Origin: Siphonodentalium dalli | Lineage: Eukaryota; Mollusca; Scaphopoda; Gadilida; Siphonodentaliidae | Assembly (NCBI GenBank): GCA_032622095.1 | Contig: CP136061.1 | Location: forward strand, 248,197,582 to 248,261,581 | Direction of reading: 5' to 3' | DNA length: 64,000 nucleotides | In this document: piece after piece, positions 10,690 through 22,738 of the stretch | Layout of the letters: each line of letters begins with the position of its first letter | Position numbering within the stretch: the stretch's first letter is position 1 | The notes under the pieces: generated by a model | What the model was told of the DNA's origin: nothing | Databases searched by the model: none | The model's input: only the letters and a program-made list of their open reading frames with translations | Made by a program: the position numbers and the translations under genes

Positions 10690-11445
10690 GACAGAGGGAT
10701 CTCCAATTAAACCTTAGTGTGACTTGTCAGTAGGACATATCACAGGCCCAGGCCATACGCTGACCACCAATTAAACATTAATGTTGACTGTCAGTTGTAC
10801 CAAACCCCAATCATAGGCAGACCTGACCCCGCCCATTAAATATTAATATGGCCTGTCATTGGTGCCAATACCAGGCCATGGACCCTAGCTATATGCTGAC
10901 CACCAATTAAACATTAATGTGACATTGGTACCAAACAGACTGCCATATAAAGTAGATGTGACCATGCATATTACCATCCTTATCAGACCTGCATGATCAC
11001 CAATTGAACATTAAAGTGACTTGTCAGTAGAATCTATCTCCCAGGCCATAGGATCCGGGTCTTATGCCGACCACCAATTTAACATTATTGTGGCCTGTCC
11101 GAAATTCCAAATCCCCAGGTTTCAGATCTGACCACCAATTAAACATTGTGGCCTGTCCGTAGTTCTAATTCCCCACCATATCAGATCTGACCACCAATTA
11201 AAAATTGTGGCCTGTCCGTGGTTCTAAATCCCCACCATTTCAAATCTGTCATCCAATTAAACATTGTGGCCTGTCCGTAGTCCCAAATCCCAACCATATC
11301 AGATCTGACCGTAGTTCCAAATCCCAACCCTATCAGATCTAGCTGACATCTAATTAAACATTGTAGCCTGTCCATAGTTCCAAATCCCCACTTTATCCGA
11401 TCTGACTACCAATTAAACATTTATATGTCTGACCACCAAACATGC
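10690..11445. repeat. Degenerate satellite-like tandem array, about 60-110-bp units
   Basis: The block ACCACCAATTAAACATT plus GTGRCYTGTC recurs about a dozen times. Spacing is irregular on the left (about 80-110 bp) and tightens to about 58-60 bp from 11090 on, where CCAAATCCCCACC and ATATCAGATCTGACC also repeat. Left copies are more diverged, as in an array whose edge has decayed. Confidence 0.88.
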
Positions 11446-11476
11446 ATTTTAAAAATTACTGTTCTTAGGCCTGGCC

Positions 11477-11844
11477 CAGGGGCGCCGGAAGCATCCAAGG
11501 ACAGGGGGGGGCAGAGCCTACAAAAAGGGCACTTTTCCGCAAAAAAGGGTATTTTCTCCGCAAACTCGGGAAAATAACCATAAATTCATTGTGGCAAAAT
11601 CCCTATTTTAAAGGTATTTGTCGGTTTTTATGGCCGTTTTGTGATAAAATTGACAAAAAAATTATATTCCTTGTGAAATTGGTGGTATTTGGACCAAAAA
11701 AGTCACATTTTGCTATAAAAACATGAGATTAAACACACAAAAAGCATTTTCTGTCTCCAGAAAAAGGGCAAGTCCTGCCCCCGCTCGCCCCCCTTGGTCA
11801 AGGGCAGGGGGGTCAGCTGCCCCCCCCCACTTCCGGCACCCCTG
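11477..11844. mobile_element. hAT-like MITE, complete, 368 bp
   Basis: Termini are CAGGGGCGCCGGAAG and CTTCCGGCACCCCTG, inverted with one mismatch. It is flanked by the identical 8-bp GCCTGGCC (11469-11476 and 11845-11852). CAGGG-type ends with an 8-bp duplication are typical of hAT elements. The subterminal parts are G/C rich (GGGGGGGCAG and CAGCTGCCCCCCCCC); the centre is AT-rich. Frames inside it are not genes. Confidence 0.92.
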
Positions 11845-11859
11845 GCCTGGCCTATTGAT

Positions 11860-12640
11860 ATATGCAGCACTCATTTGGATAAAATCTTTCAAATTCATGA
11901 GAAATACCTTTCATTGAATTGCCTTGAATTTCAGCATAGAATGCCGTGAAATCTGAAAACCCCTGAAGAAGTTTTGAATTTTGAATAAGTTTGTTGAATA
12001 TTGCGTAGGTGAACACCATCTGCCATATTATAGATTTAACTTGTCTGCTTACATATATCAAATCTCCAGCTATGATTTCAATCTATTGAACTATTGATCC
12101 TTCGATGTTTGGACACAATATAGTGCGATCACTAATAGATTTCTCCCCTTAGATTACTGCACAGTACGAAAAAATGTGACAGATGCAAGTCTATCTGGAA
12201 ACTGCGTAAATTAATTGCCTGCCTTCAGTTTGACTGTTACTAGTATATGCAGGATTTTTTTGAGATTTTTTTTGTTGAAAATTCTTGAGAAATACATGTT
12301 ATTGATTTTCAGCACCGCGTGCACTGAAAAACTCTTAAACTTTTCATGAAGTGACATTGAATTTCAGTTTTAACTTGTGGAAATAATGAGTTTGTTGAAT
12401 TTTACTAGTGTTTATAGTTGAATATCTAGGGCCGTAACACAATCTGCCATATTATAGATTTAACCTGTCTGCTTACAGATATCAAATCTCCAGCTGCGAC
12501 TTCAATCTGTTAAACTATTGATCCTTCAATCAACTCAATGTTTGTCCACAATATAGTGCGATCACGAATACATTTCTCTCCGTAGATTACTGCACAGTAC
12601 GAATATGGGACAGATGCAAGTCAATCGGTGTCTGTTACAA
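11860..12640. repeat. Diverged tandem duplication, about 370-400-bp unit
   Basis: Two copies, roughly 11875-12225 and 12270-12635. Conserved blocks are CTGCCATATTATAGATTTAA, ATATCAAATCTCCAGCT, CAATATAGTGCGATCAC and GATTACTGCACAGTACGAA. Indels separate the copies in the first third. No reading frame is conserved between them, so the duplicated unit is not coding. Confidence 0.88.
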
Positions 12641-12969
12641 TATTGAACCGTCTGGACCGACAATCGTACAACTTGTCAATAAATCTCGTTTGTAAACTTG
12701 AAAGACAGAATTTTATGAGGTTGTCAGAGCTCCGAGAGACAATATCCGATTGAGTCAGAACGTGATCGAATGCTTTTATGATTTATTATCTGAAACTGTT
12801 TGATTATTGACAGCGCTGACAATAGATATCGTAGCATTGATTAGTGAGTATGTCAGTCATCTCGGTATGCTGCTATTCAAGCTATTCATAGCTTCTGAAG
12901 TAATATAACATTAAAGGACCATGATCGTATGATTGTTGTGTGTACAAGCATTTAAGTGACAGGCAATAT

Positions 12970-13135
12970 ATTTTCCATTGAAGGGACCCAAGGAACTGAC
13001 TATAGCAAAATGGAAAATATGCAAAAAATATATGTCAGTAAAAACATCACCACTTAGAGGAACAAGGAGAAATAGGTCCACTTTGTTTTTATTTTCATTA
13101 TTGATAGTTCTCCAAAACAATTTTGGAAGTTACCG
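12970..13135 (+). repeat. Dispersed repeat L, second copy
   Basis: Shares TCCACTTTGTTTTTATTTTC and the ATTATTGATAGTTCTCC block with 1088-1235 and the inverse of 56395-56570. It is diverged at both edges. Confidence 0.6.
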
Positions 13136-13148
13136 CATAATATTTATA

Positions 13149-13588
13149 TCTATACATGTATATATATAAAAGAGTGATTTAGGACAAGCTTAGGAGAAGG
13201 TATGTCTGTCTGTCTGTCTGTTCGCGTTTTTCCTCCAGACTCCTGGACCGATTTCAACCATATTTCATGTGGTGACACGGGTACCTTGGTGGAGGTTATA
13301 TGGTGTTAGTTTTTCAAAATTTTAATCAAAATTTTTTTTTTTAAATTGGGCAAGGAGTTCAATCTATAAAAACAATAATTTAAAAAAAATCGTTTTAAAT
13401 TGTTAATCAAAATGTTTCCACAATCAAAATGTTCACACAAAGGGGCCATCCAGCTCTGGATAAAAGGCTCTGTATCAAATGTGCGCAAAGCGCACACATG
13501 GGTCGCAGACCCCCTATAAATGCGTTAAATGGACCACAGGCCCTTCAACGCTGCATAAAGTCCCCCTTCGAGAGCCTGTTTCAGCTAG
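13149..13588 (+). mobile_element. HEL element 1, Helitron-like non-autonomous
   Basis: It begins A|TCTATACATG and ends TTTCAGCTAG|T, fitting Helitron termini (5' TC, 3' CTAG between A and T). A (TGTC)n tract at 13202-13222 is followed by CTCCTGGACCGATTTCAACC. The right part has a GCGCAAAGCGCACAC hairpin and GAGCCTGTTTCAGCTAG. No Rep/helicase coding is present. Confidence 0.65.
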
Positions 13589-13765
13589 TTTATTTATAAA
13601 ATGATGATATTGCATGTAAACAGATATCAACAAACCAAAATTTACTGTTTTAAATTATAAAAAAAAATATTTGTCTGCATATTATATGCATGGAAATGAA
13701 ATCGCAAAGCTAACCGATTTGTTGTAGTTTATGAGTTACAAGTAGCCGAATAGATCGGGTTATAA

Positions 13766-14500
13766 TCTATATAAAGTAGGTTCTGTCTGTCCGTTTGTCT
13801 GTCAAGATTTTTCTCTGCGACTGCTGGTCCAATTTCTACCAAATTTGGTGTGGCGACTCAGGATTACCCTGGCAGAGATTATAATGGCGTTAGTTTTTCA
13901 AAATTTTGATTTAAAAACATTTAATTAAATAATTTTTTTTTTTTTTAAATAAACTCACTATGGGCCTATTTTAGAATCAAATAAGTCCAATATGAACCTA
14001 TTTGCACGAGGATGTGTTGCAACAGATATGTACGCTGTTTATACCTGTGTATTCACTGTGGCTCACGCCATCCAAGGGAATAACATGTATAAGTCCACTA
14101 TGGGCTTATTCCAGAATCAAATAAATCCAATATGCACTGCAATGCCAATATTTAGGTCCAATATGAGATCTCCCAATATGAATCTATTTGTATGAGGATA
14201 TGTTGAAGCAGCATAATACAGTAATGCCCTAATTAATCGACTCCTTAACCACAGCAGAATTATGGGTAACTTTTCAGGATTTAGTCAGAAATATGGCTTG
14301 TTGCCATTCATCGGATTGTTGAACAAGTCATATTTCCGACTAATTCCTGAAAAGTTGCCAATAATTCTGCTGTGGTTAAGGAGTCAATTAATTAGGGCAT
14401 TACTGTACATATCTCAATATATAAAAGAGCAGGATCCATCTGTAATGTGCGTGATGCACACACAGTCCTACGACGATGTTTGGGAGCCTGTTTCAGCTAG
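13766..14500 (+). mobile_element. HEL element 2, interrupted by TA-FB
   Basis: Starts A|TCTATATAAAGTAGG, then GTCTGTCCGTTTGTCTGTC and CTGCTGGTCCAATTTCTACC. It ends GAGCCTGTTTCAGCTAG|T, identical over the last 17 bases to HEL 1. The interior repeats GTCCAATATGAACC / GTCCACTATGGGC. The TA-FB element at 14217-14407 splits it; removal leaves a continuous element of about 545 bp. Confidence 0.65.
14217..14407. mobile_element. TA-FB foldback element inside HEL 2
   Basis: TA-flanked with both arms; the centre is shortened so the arms meet at ATTCATCGGATTGTTGAACAAG. One arm reads TTAATTAGGGCATTACTGTA at the right end. Confidence 0.88.
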
Positions 14501-14760
14501 TATAGTATAAGAATAATCTGACTGGCTACAATGCCACGTTTTAGTTACCATGTCACCCATATCTGTTGACAGTAGTGTTGAAGAGAATGTGCGCGAAAGA
14601 TCTTTGCTACCTGAATGACCCTTGAACTGGCAGTTTCTGCCAATTGTGACATTACTCAAGCATGCAGTGTTTGACTTCATCTGACACCTGATCCATAGGT
14701 TGGCTACTGAGTTTGACAGCACCTGATGCCCGATCCATATTTCAGCTGTAAGCCTATTGT

Positions 14761-15153
14761 TTAACCCTTTACCCAACAGAAGGGCCCTGTGCCAATGCAT
14801 TCTCTTATATATGCGAGTCGACCATAGGTCGCCTCGCATATATAAGAGAATGTATTGGCTTAACACATTAAAAATTATAAAATTGTTAAAGAATGTAAGA
14901 AAAAATGGTAAAAAGTGTTAAAAAAAGATTTTTTTTAGGCCAATGCATTCTCTTATATATGACCTATGGTCGACTCGCATATATAAGAGAATGCATTGGC
15001 ACAGGGCATAACTGTAACTATCACAATGTGGTCAAGGAACCGATTCCAATGATATCCATATTTGTATGGTTCTATTGAGACAGACCGAAGATATTTTAGG
15101 CTGTTGAAGCTTTATTTGGCCGGTTTTGGCCGGTTTGTTGGGTAAAGGGTTAA
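14761..15153 (+). mobile_element. TTAA-1 element, complete, 393 bp
   Basis: Reference copy. Ends are TTAACCCTTTACCCAACA and TGTTGGGTAAAGGGTTAA, with TTAA at both sides. Order: hairpin 1 (about 14788-14859), AT-rich spacer with AACACATTAAAAATTATAAA, hairpin 2 inverted relative to hairpin 1 (about 14938-15006), then a single-copy tail with CCAATGATATCCATATTTG and GTTGAAGCTTTATTTGGCC. Hairpin 2 lost its GCGAGGCG segment here. TTAACCC ends are characteristic of piggyBac-type mobilisation. Confidence 0.93.
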
Positions 15154-16136
15154 GGGACAAAATCGCTATCTCGATCCGACAACATTATTGAGTACATGGA
15201 GAACTGATACCTGGATTCCCCACCTCAGACACACTATATGCAGCCTTGGACTCCACATGTCCCGCTGCTCTTACTTTCCCTGATTGTATTGTTAACCGAC
15301 CTGCATTGCACCCTGTCTATTGAATCCCAAATACTATTGTTCTGTCGGGACCTTCCGTGTGGACCGGATCATCTCCAGTGTATATTGATTGTTGGTTAAA
15401 TGACCAACGGAGGCCAGATGCTTGTGTTTCCGGCACAGATCAATAGTTAATAAGATATGTTATTCATTGATAATCCAAACAGAAGTCTGTCATCCATCAT
15501 ACGCTAATTTGATCCCACCTATCAGTCAATGTTAGACCTCCTCCCACATGGCCCAATTTTAACAACTCTGGGTCATTGCTATATCTTGTCAGAAGAAATG
15601 CTACAGATTGCCTGAAAATCCACAGGTGTTACATATTCATACACTGGCAAAAAGCCATATTTCCGACTAAATCCTGAAAAGTTACCCATAATTCTGCTGT
15701 GGTTAAGGAGTCGATTACTTGTAGGGCATTACTCTACATCAATTCAACACATATTAAACGATTAATCAGTTCAAATAAATTAGTTCAATAACATTTCAGG
15801 GCCAACAGTTGGCAACATAACGATATTGGTACTTTGTCTTCCATAGTAGGCTGTAATAAATAATTTAATAAAATGCCAAAATAAGATCCCCCCACTCAGA
15901 TAATATAGGGTACTAGAGTAACTCATGGTTGTCAATGGTTCGACAAGCATTGGCATATTGGCAGTTCATTAAGTTGACAATGGATTCAGTTGTCATACCA
16001 TCAGTTAACCATGATTAGGTGGACTGGGCAGACTACTTCGTATACCTCCACTGTTTTGGACATATTTTGGGTTAACCCATTCTGAATAGCGGTGACAATT
16101 TCGACAAAGCCACATTTTAAGCCGGATGATATTTCG
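15154..16136. other. Mostly unassigned sequence
   Basis: No gene is visible. The only recognised piece is the TA-FB half at 15646-15735. Confidence 0.55.
15646..15735. mobile_element. TA-FB right half
   Basis: Only the right arm remains, from GCCATATTTCCGACTAAATC to GGGCATTACTCTA. The left half and centre are missing, and the junction is at GGCAAAAAGCC. Confidence 0.85.
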
Positions 16137-16572
16137 CAAGCCTGGAAATAGTGTGTCTGTAATTTACAGAATGAGGTTCCCAGATTGAGAATTTAGTGAC
16201 GCTACCCAGAACAGCAGGCTAGCATCACCAAATTCACCCTCTTCGGACCTCATATTGCTTAGGCTTCATCTTCTGGAAAGTATCTATATTCTCAAATTAA
16301 CATAGTTTTAGTTACTTTTTCCCTTCTGTTCAGTTTCTATGTCCCCTAATTTTCAGAAGATAAAGTGCATAATCGAGGTGACTAATGGATCAACATCACC
16401 TACTTCAACTTCAATCTGATCCCAGGTCTCCCATAGCAGTTGAGGCCTCAGCAGAATGAGGTTCACAGCGGGTGAATTTGGTGATGCTAGCCTGCTGTGC
16501 AGGATAGCATCACTAAATTCACCCTCTGGGGACCTCATTCTGCAAATGACAGACACACTATTTCCAGCCTTG
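16137..16572. mobile_element. FB8 element, long form, 436 bp
   Basis: Ends CAAGCCTGGAAATAGTGTG and CACACTATTTCCAGCCTTG. Flanks ATATTTCG / ATATTTGG are an 8-bp duplication with one difference. The long form has a middle segment between its two foldbacks, with TTAGGCTTCATCTTCTGG and, on the other side, CCCATAGCAGTTGAGGCCT. Confidence 0.9.
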
Positions 16573-19500
16573 ATATTTGGAAACTATATTTACTTCAGCA
16601 ATTGAAATGATCTCGGCCTATGGCCTCAATCGATCCATTCGCTGAAATAATATACAGTTTTCAGCTAGTATTCTATACATAATACATTTATCTGATGGAA
16701 TTGGACCTTAGCCTTATATTTAGCTCTATTCTTGTTCCTAAATTCTAATGTCTAGACACATGATACAACGTCAGAATATGTAATGTTGTAAATAGGAGAG
16801 TCTCTTGCATTTTGAGTATGATGAAATGGCCTAGTAATTAATAGTTAAAATCATGATTGATATCATAAGTTCTTATGTTCCAAATGTTCGGCATCGATGA
16901 ATAGCATTAATGTTAGTAAATGATTTTGTGAGCCAGTGTGAACCATCATTTTAGAAGGAGTATGCCCCTTCGAGAGTATCTTGTTTCTGTAAAATTCCTA
17001 GCTCGATCCATTTAAGGATTCATAACAAGTTCATGATCGACTTGTTCATGTCAATCTCCCATTTGTCTCACGGAATTGTACTGTTTGCCCAAGATTTGGC
17101 TACGTTCTAATTTCTAATGTCTAGACACATGAAATTAGCTGGCGAAACATTACATATGAGATACGTCTTTTGCATTTTCATTACGTTTCTTTTCCATCAA
17201 CGATTTATATTTTCGTATTCCGACAGTCCCACATCCATCTTTAATGGTCTGATTGGTTTAGGGATGTCGAAGCCCAGACGAATTGTTAGATTTAGTTCGT
17301 AAAACCGTCATCTGGTATTGGTTGGCAGACTTTGATTAACACAATCAGTTGTTTGCAACTCTATATTTGCAAAATAGATCATGATTTGTTTTTTACTGTA
17401 TCCAAAATTGCACATACATCATGTATTCTTTTTTTTTTTTACTTGATCAGTTTTCACTAAAATTGCACACAGATATCAAATTGATTTTGGATTTAATTTT
17501 AGTCTCTTCGCACATGAATCATATTTATTTACTTGTTCCAGTCCTTCCCACAAGGAAAACACAGTGAGAGCAATTATATGCTCCCGCAATTCAGAAAACT
17601 GACTATATTGCACCCATAATATAATCGTAAGTTGGGTTTTTCTCAAACAGAATGTCATTGTGGGATAGTCATAATGTCCAGTTACACTTACATATATGCC
17701 CATAATTGAAAAGGATCTAAATAAACCTTAAAATATGTCAATAATGAATCAACGATTACAGTCACTAATTTTGACAAAAGGGACGAGAGCAATCGCTCCT
17801 ATCTCCTGGTAAGGACTGTTGTTCTATGTTGACTATAATTGCAAATTGCACATAAGTTTCACTTTAGCCTCAGTTCCACTGTATTTTATTAACCAAGATA
17901 TCGTCTATCAGTCTATTCATTCATTGCACTCTAATCTGTTCCTATAATTAGTATTCTTGATGTGGCGTATTTACAAATCCATATTCCACACCATGTTGAT
18001 GTTCCATACTCATCTCTTTGACATCACATGGCGTAAATGTTGTTTACTGAACCATAAAATAAAGGCATCATCACACATGACAAAACAAGCCCTGTATGTG
18101 CATGAATAAACCTTGTAAGAATTTTTTTTTTAATTTTAAATTTACAAATTCTAAGATGTCAATGTATTTTATGTTATTAAATTGTGGTTCTCAGTTGAAG
18201 GGTTGAGAATTTTTTTTTTATTGACAACAGCTGTTATGGCGATTATTAAAACATTATTAAAAATATAATTTTTATCAACTGTTGATCTAGCTGTCCCCTA
18301 TTCCACAATTTCTTCCAAATGGTGTTATTTTCTAAATAATTTTCCATGCTACATCTTGATGACTTATAATAATGTTAGTAATGACACTGTGGTCATTGCC
18401 AAGAATAACAGCTTTAGTATAGACTTGAAGTACTTTCCCTACAAAGCCAAAATTGCAGTAAATTGTACACTGCTGCCTGTTACTATTTGTACTACTAGAG
18501 TACTGATGGGCCCTCAGGGTGTCAGTGTTTCCAATGTACTGATGATGGGAGTCACCCTTGGGACAGCATACAAACAGTCTGTATTGAATAACCATTCAGA
18601 ATGTTGATATAACATTAGCCTAACAGGATTATCATCATATGCACGTAAACATGATCTCGGTCCCATTGTTGTGGTAATTTGATTTACCAAACCCATCTCC
18701 GCTCATCACCATGGCATGTGGATAAAATTAGTAAGAGTCGGCAGCGGCGTCTTCTTCAATAAACGGGAGCCGAATCGTCACAGACGGATCAAATTACATA
18801 TTGATTGAGATAATAAGAAAAAAATTGATTGTCGCTCAACTTGAGTAATACGGAAACCATATTAAGACTTCGCTGTAGGCAGTATACGCTAGCTAATCCT
18901 TGTCTGATGCCAAGAGTGTGTGCGAACGATGCTCAAGTCGGGGTCTATGAGCGACAGAGTAATTTCTTTTTCCGGGGAAAATCATTTGGTTCGTAGACAT
19001 TTCGGCAGGCAGATGTTCCTGACAAGCTCAGATTCTGGATATTTCCGTGATATCTGCTAATACTCTTTTTGTCTCCAGGTGGCGCTTCTTGGTTCTCTCT
19101 TATCGCTAAATCAACCGCGTCTGTTGCTATCTCTGTTTCCTATTCTGTCAACGAAAGATATTGCTATATCATTAAGTAGTTATGTCTTTCTTCTATGATT
19201 ATTCTTATGAGTCTCAATTTTTTTGGACATGCTTTCAATTGTGATGGAGTGTTAATTCATATCATGGTCTATATGTGATATGTTAACACTTCATTGTAAA
19301 GTGTCTTTCAACAATCCGGTATTGTAAATTATAGGTCACACATACGTATGTTTCCTAGGAAGGACCCGGCCACCCAAGCCTCTGCATTTTGCACTGAACT
19401 GGAGTCGTTATTAGGCCATTCCAATTATCATCAATAATTAAATTTCAAGTTCACATCCAAGACCCTTATCTGATACAATTTTTAAATTCATGCGAACATT

Positions 19501-20245
19501 ACATTGTCGGAATTATTTAAGAACAGACTATATTGGAGGACTATTGTGCTATAGTTATACTTACTCTGCAATACAATACACTTCAATATGGCCCGCTATC
19601 GAACAGAGCCTAAGAAAGGCGACTATTTTGTTCTCCTAATTGATTTAACCTAACGAGTAGTTGCGTGGGATGTCCGATTTTGATACAATGGGTCCTGCAA
19701 CCTCACAGCATGTCGAGAATATTTAATTTGTAAGAAATGCGATAAAGCTTTATATCATCACTACCAGGTGTGTGGATACACGGGGTTATCGGAGAATCGA
19801 CGACGTTGTGGTGAGGAAGTCTCTGTCACCTTGATAAATTGGTCAGATCGCGGGTTTGTTCGGTGTGTTCTTATTGATTTGTACTCATTTGGCGATATTA
19901 TTGTTCGACTGTACATGGTTATATTGTGTCGGGAAATTCTTGATCCCAATGGGGAATCCACGCCCACAATGGGACGAGTGGGTTCGTCCAGTGCTGCCGC
20001 ACGATTCCGGGTGTTGAAATGATTGTTATGTTTAGCCCCGTTAATCGTATGTGTTACTAAATGAGTATCATTTCCTCTTGTTGACGCCTAATTATGAAGA
20101 ATCGCTGATGCAAGCTACCTTTGTTCTCTTATTTCTATTCTATTAGTAGAATATGATTGTCCTGATGTTTAGTTAGGAATTAAAGATTATCACTTCTGCT
20201 TAACTCAGGTCATGTCTGAGGCAGCTGGGCCAGAGGCACGTGCCT
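16573..20245. other. Longest repeat-poor stretch; no gene recognised
   Basis: About 3.7 kb with none of the window's element families and no internal repeat that I can see. Frames of 60-87 codons (for example 18356-18607 and 19768-20022) overlap each other on both strands and carry no domain, signal peptide or splice-supported extension I can defend. It could be conserved non-coding or intronic sequence. Confidence 0.6.
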
Positions 20246-20704
20246 CAAGCCTCAGTTTAGTGTGCCTGTCATTTGCAGAATGAGGTCCCCAGAGGGCGAA
20301 TTTAGTGACGCTCTCCGGCATAGTTGGCTAGCTTCACTAAATTAACCCTCTGGGGACCTTATTCTGCTTAGGCCTCATCTTCTCTGGAAAGTTTCTTTAT
20401 TGTCAAATTTCTATAGAAGCTTCTTAACATAAGATTCTATTTCTTTTTTAGTTTAGTTTCTCGATATCTCTAAGTTTGCAGAAGTCACATTATAATCGAG
20501 GTTCCCAAGGGGAGTACATCACAATATTCACCATTTGGGAACTTCAATCTGAGTCTATGTCTCCCATAGCATATGAGGCCATGCAGAATGAGGTCCCCAG
20601 AGGGTGAATTTGGTTATGCTAGCCCACTATGTGGGATAGCAACACTAAATTCACCCTCTGGGGACCTCATTCTGCAAATGACAGGTATGCTAAACTCAGG
20701 CTTG
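20246..20704. mobile_element. FB8 element, long form, 459 bp
   Basis: Ends CAAGCCTCAGTTTAGTGTG and TGCTAAACTCAGGCTTG. Flanks ACGTGCCT / ATGTGCCT form an 8-bp duplication with one change. The terminal CTCAGTTTAG replaces the usual TTGAAATAG, but on both ends, so this is a distinct subfamily with paired changes. Confidence 0.9.
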
Positions 20705-20811
20705 ATGTGCCTCCTTTCTAATGGGTGATCTCTTACGCATTTACTACCCCATCCCACACTTTCATAAATTTGTGGCTCAACTATCCCCCATTGTTTATCT
20801 TTCTCCTAATT

Positions 20812-21069
20812 TTAACCCTTCCTATACTAAATGGATCCTCCCACCCAGTTATAAAATTACACATAGGAATGATCTATTATTAATTTGGAGGGATGTTTCG
20901 GTGATATATAAGCAGATGACAGATAATACAAATACAGAAGGAGTCCTATTTATTTAGGTAAATGTTCAGATAATAAGTTCAACAAACGACCATAGATACT
21001 TATCATCTGAACATTTCCTAAGCGATAACTACTTTTTCCGTGAGTGTTTAGTATAGAAATGGTTTTAAT
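20812..21069 (+). mobile_element. TTAA-4 element
   Basis: Starts TTAACCCTTCCTATACTAAA and ends TTTAGTATAGAAATGGTTTTAA. The central inverted repeat is GTTCAGATAATAAGTTCAAC against TATCATCTGAAC. It has small indels at the right end. Confidence 0.88.
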
Positions 21070-21156
21070 TAATCTTGTTTTCAAATGAGATACTGGATAT
21101 CTGGAAATTTGATTCCTATTTATTCATTTTATAGGATGTTCAGCAAATGAGTTCAT

Positions 21157-21367
21157 TTAACCCTTTCATGATTGGACCTTCCTGAAAGTTTGCGAAAACC
21201 CTGTGCCAATGCATTCTCTTATATATGCGAGCCTCCCATAGGGACCCTCACCCTCTCGGGGAGAGCTTTCCGATGAATGGCAACAAGCCATATTTCCGAC
21301 TAAATCCTGAAAAGTTACCCATAATTCTGCTGTGGTTAAGGGGTCGATTACTTAGGGCATTACTATA
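21157..21367. mobile_element. Chimera of TTAA-3 (inverted) and TA-FB right half
   Basis: The left part, TTAACCCTTTCATGATTGGA to CCTCCCATAGGGA, is the right end of TTAA-3 in reverse orientation. After a short CCCTCACCCTCTCGGGG junction it becomes the right half of TA-FB (GAGAGCTTTCCGATGAATGG to GGGCATTACTATA). Each half stops at the centre of a hairpin, consistent with a break-and-join or template switch at a cruciform. Confidence 0.82.
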
Positions 21368-22738
21368 GCTTTTAGGGATGTCTGCCATTTGCTCTGCTGT
21401 AATATGGGAAATGTGATGTTAATTCCTGTGAAGAACTCCTAACAATCCATCATTCATCACGTCAGTAAGCCATCGACGTATGCATCAGGAATATTTCATC
21501 TTACATTTCGGGTCATCATTGCCACCGTTAAACGAGGATCAGGTTCCCTGAGTGTACAGCGTGATTGATCAGACCTTAATTATCATGACATTCCGCAATG
21601 AATATTGATTGATTTTGTTTCTGGAGAAACCATGTCAAATGCCGCTGAGAAAGTCAGTCAGCCCAGTCTCATCTTCTACCAGGGATTTTCTGACCATTAT
21701 GGGAAAGCGTCTGGGCCCTTTCCATCGAGCCAGACAAATAATATTTGTCTTTGGAGATTCCCTGTAGACACTAATTTAAACTACGTATCCTAATTTTGTT
21801 CATGGTTTTCAAGAAAATCTTTTGAAATTTTTTGTAAATTGTTTCATAAAAATAAAAAAACGATTTTAAATTTGTGAGCTTAGGTTAATTCCTGAATCAA
21901 TGCATTATGTTATTTACAGTTTCTACAAAGACAATCAAAGCTAATCTTAGCTCAATCTTACAAATACATGTAATATATAATACATGAAAAGTAATAAGAA
22001 TATAGGTCAACATAATAAAAATAAACTAAAATTTCTTCTTCTTTTTTTTTAGCTATCCACAGGCCTTATACTTTTTCATCTGATTTTTTAGCCCAACCAG
22101 GCATTCAAATTTTTTTCCACTGTATAAATAAAGCATATAGGAACAGCCATTGTCATTGTTTGAGCTCATGTTCTGACTGAAATTGCCATCAGTTGTAAAT
22201 TCCAACTATTGGGAGGTTTTAGATTGGAAATTAAAATTGGAATGTCCCTGACGTGTGGATTTGGGTCTGGTTCAAGAGGGGTACGCAGTTAAAAATTCTA
22301 ATCTCTTCCCCCCCCAACCCCTGTCTCAAGCTATGGAGGTGAATGAACCGGACCAGGAAGTGAACTGAAAAATCAGAGACTAGACAAGGTGTACAAGGTT
22401 CAGCTCAGCGGGATATAAAAGTCCCATCTATCAAATGCTATCTCACAAACTAAAATTGGATTTCTGTCCAACAAAGACGTACATGACAGTCGGTGTGTCA
22501 GCTAAACCTCGCGTGTAAGATTTGTCAGCGAAAAGTGGATTCTATTTCTTGTGGTTGTCTCAGAAAATCTATCGGCTTCTGAAGAAGTGCTCTAGCATGT
22601 CAAGTCAGCGCGTTTCTTCTCGAGTTAAGATGAATCAATACTATCTTTGATGTTGCGTGTTTCTCTCGGTTAATTGAGTTTGTACATGTATGCTGTGTTT
22701 TTCTTCAGGTTTTCCTTAATTAATACTCTGTTACTCAG
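21368..22738. other. No feature recognised
   Basis: About 1.4 kb with no family member and no gene that I can support. A poly-T and CT-rich stretch lies near 22030-22055 and a C run near 22307-22314. Confidence 0.55.

Noticed and set aside
14468-14866. 132-codon minus-strand open frame
   Set aside because: The start lies in the TTAA-1 hairpin and the rest is unassigned sequence beside HEL 2; no domain.
14788-15006. Hairpins as intrinsic transcription terminators
   Set aside because: They lie within mobile elements in a eukaryotic setting, occur in both orientations and lack adjacent genes.
18332-18607. Overlapping 83- and 87-codon frames on opposite strands
   Set aside because: No recognisable domain; two opposing frames in the same place point to chance openness.
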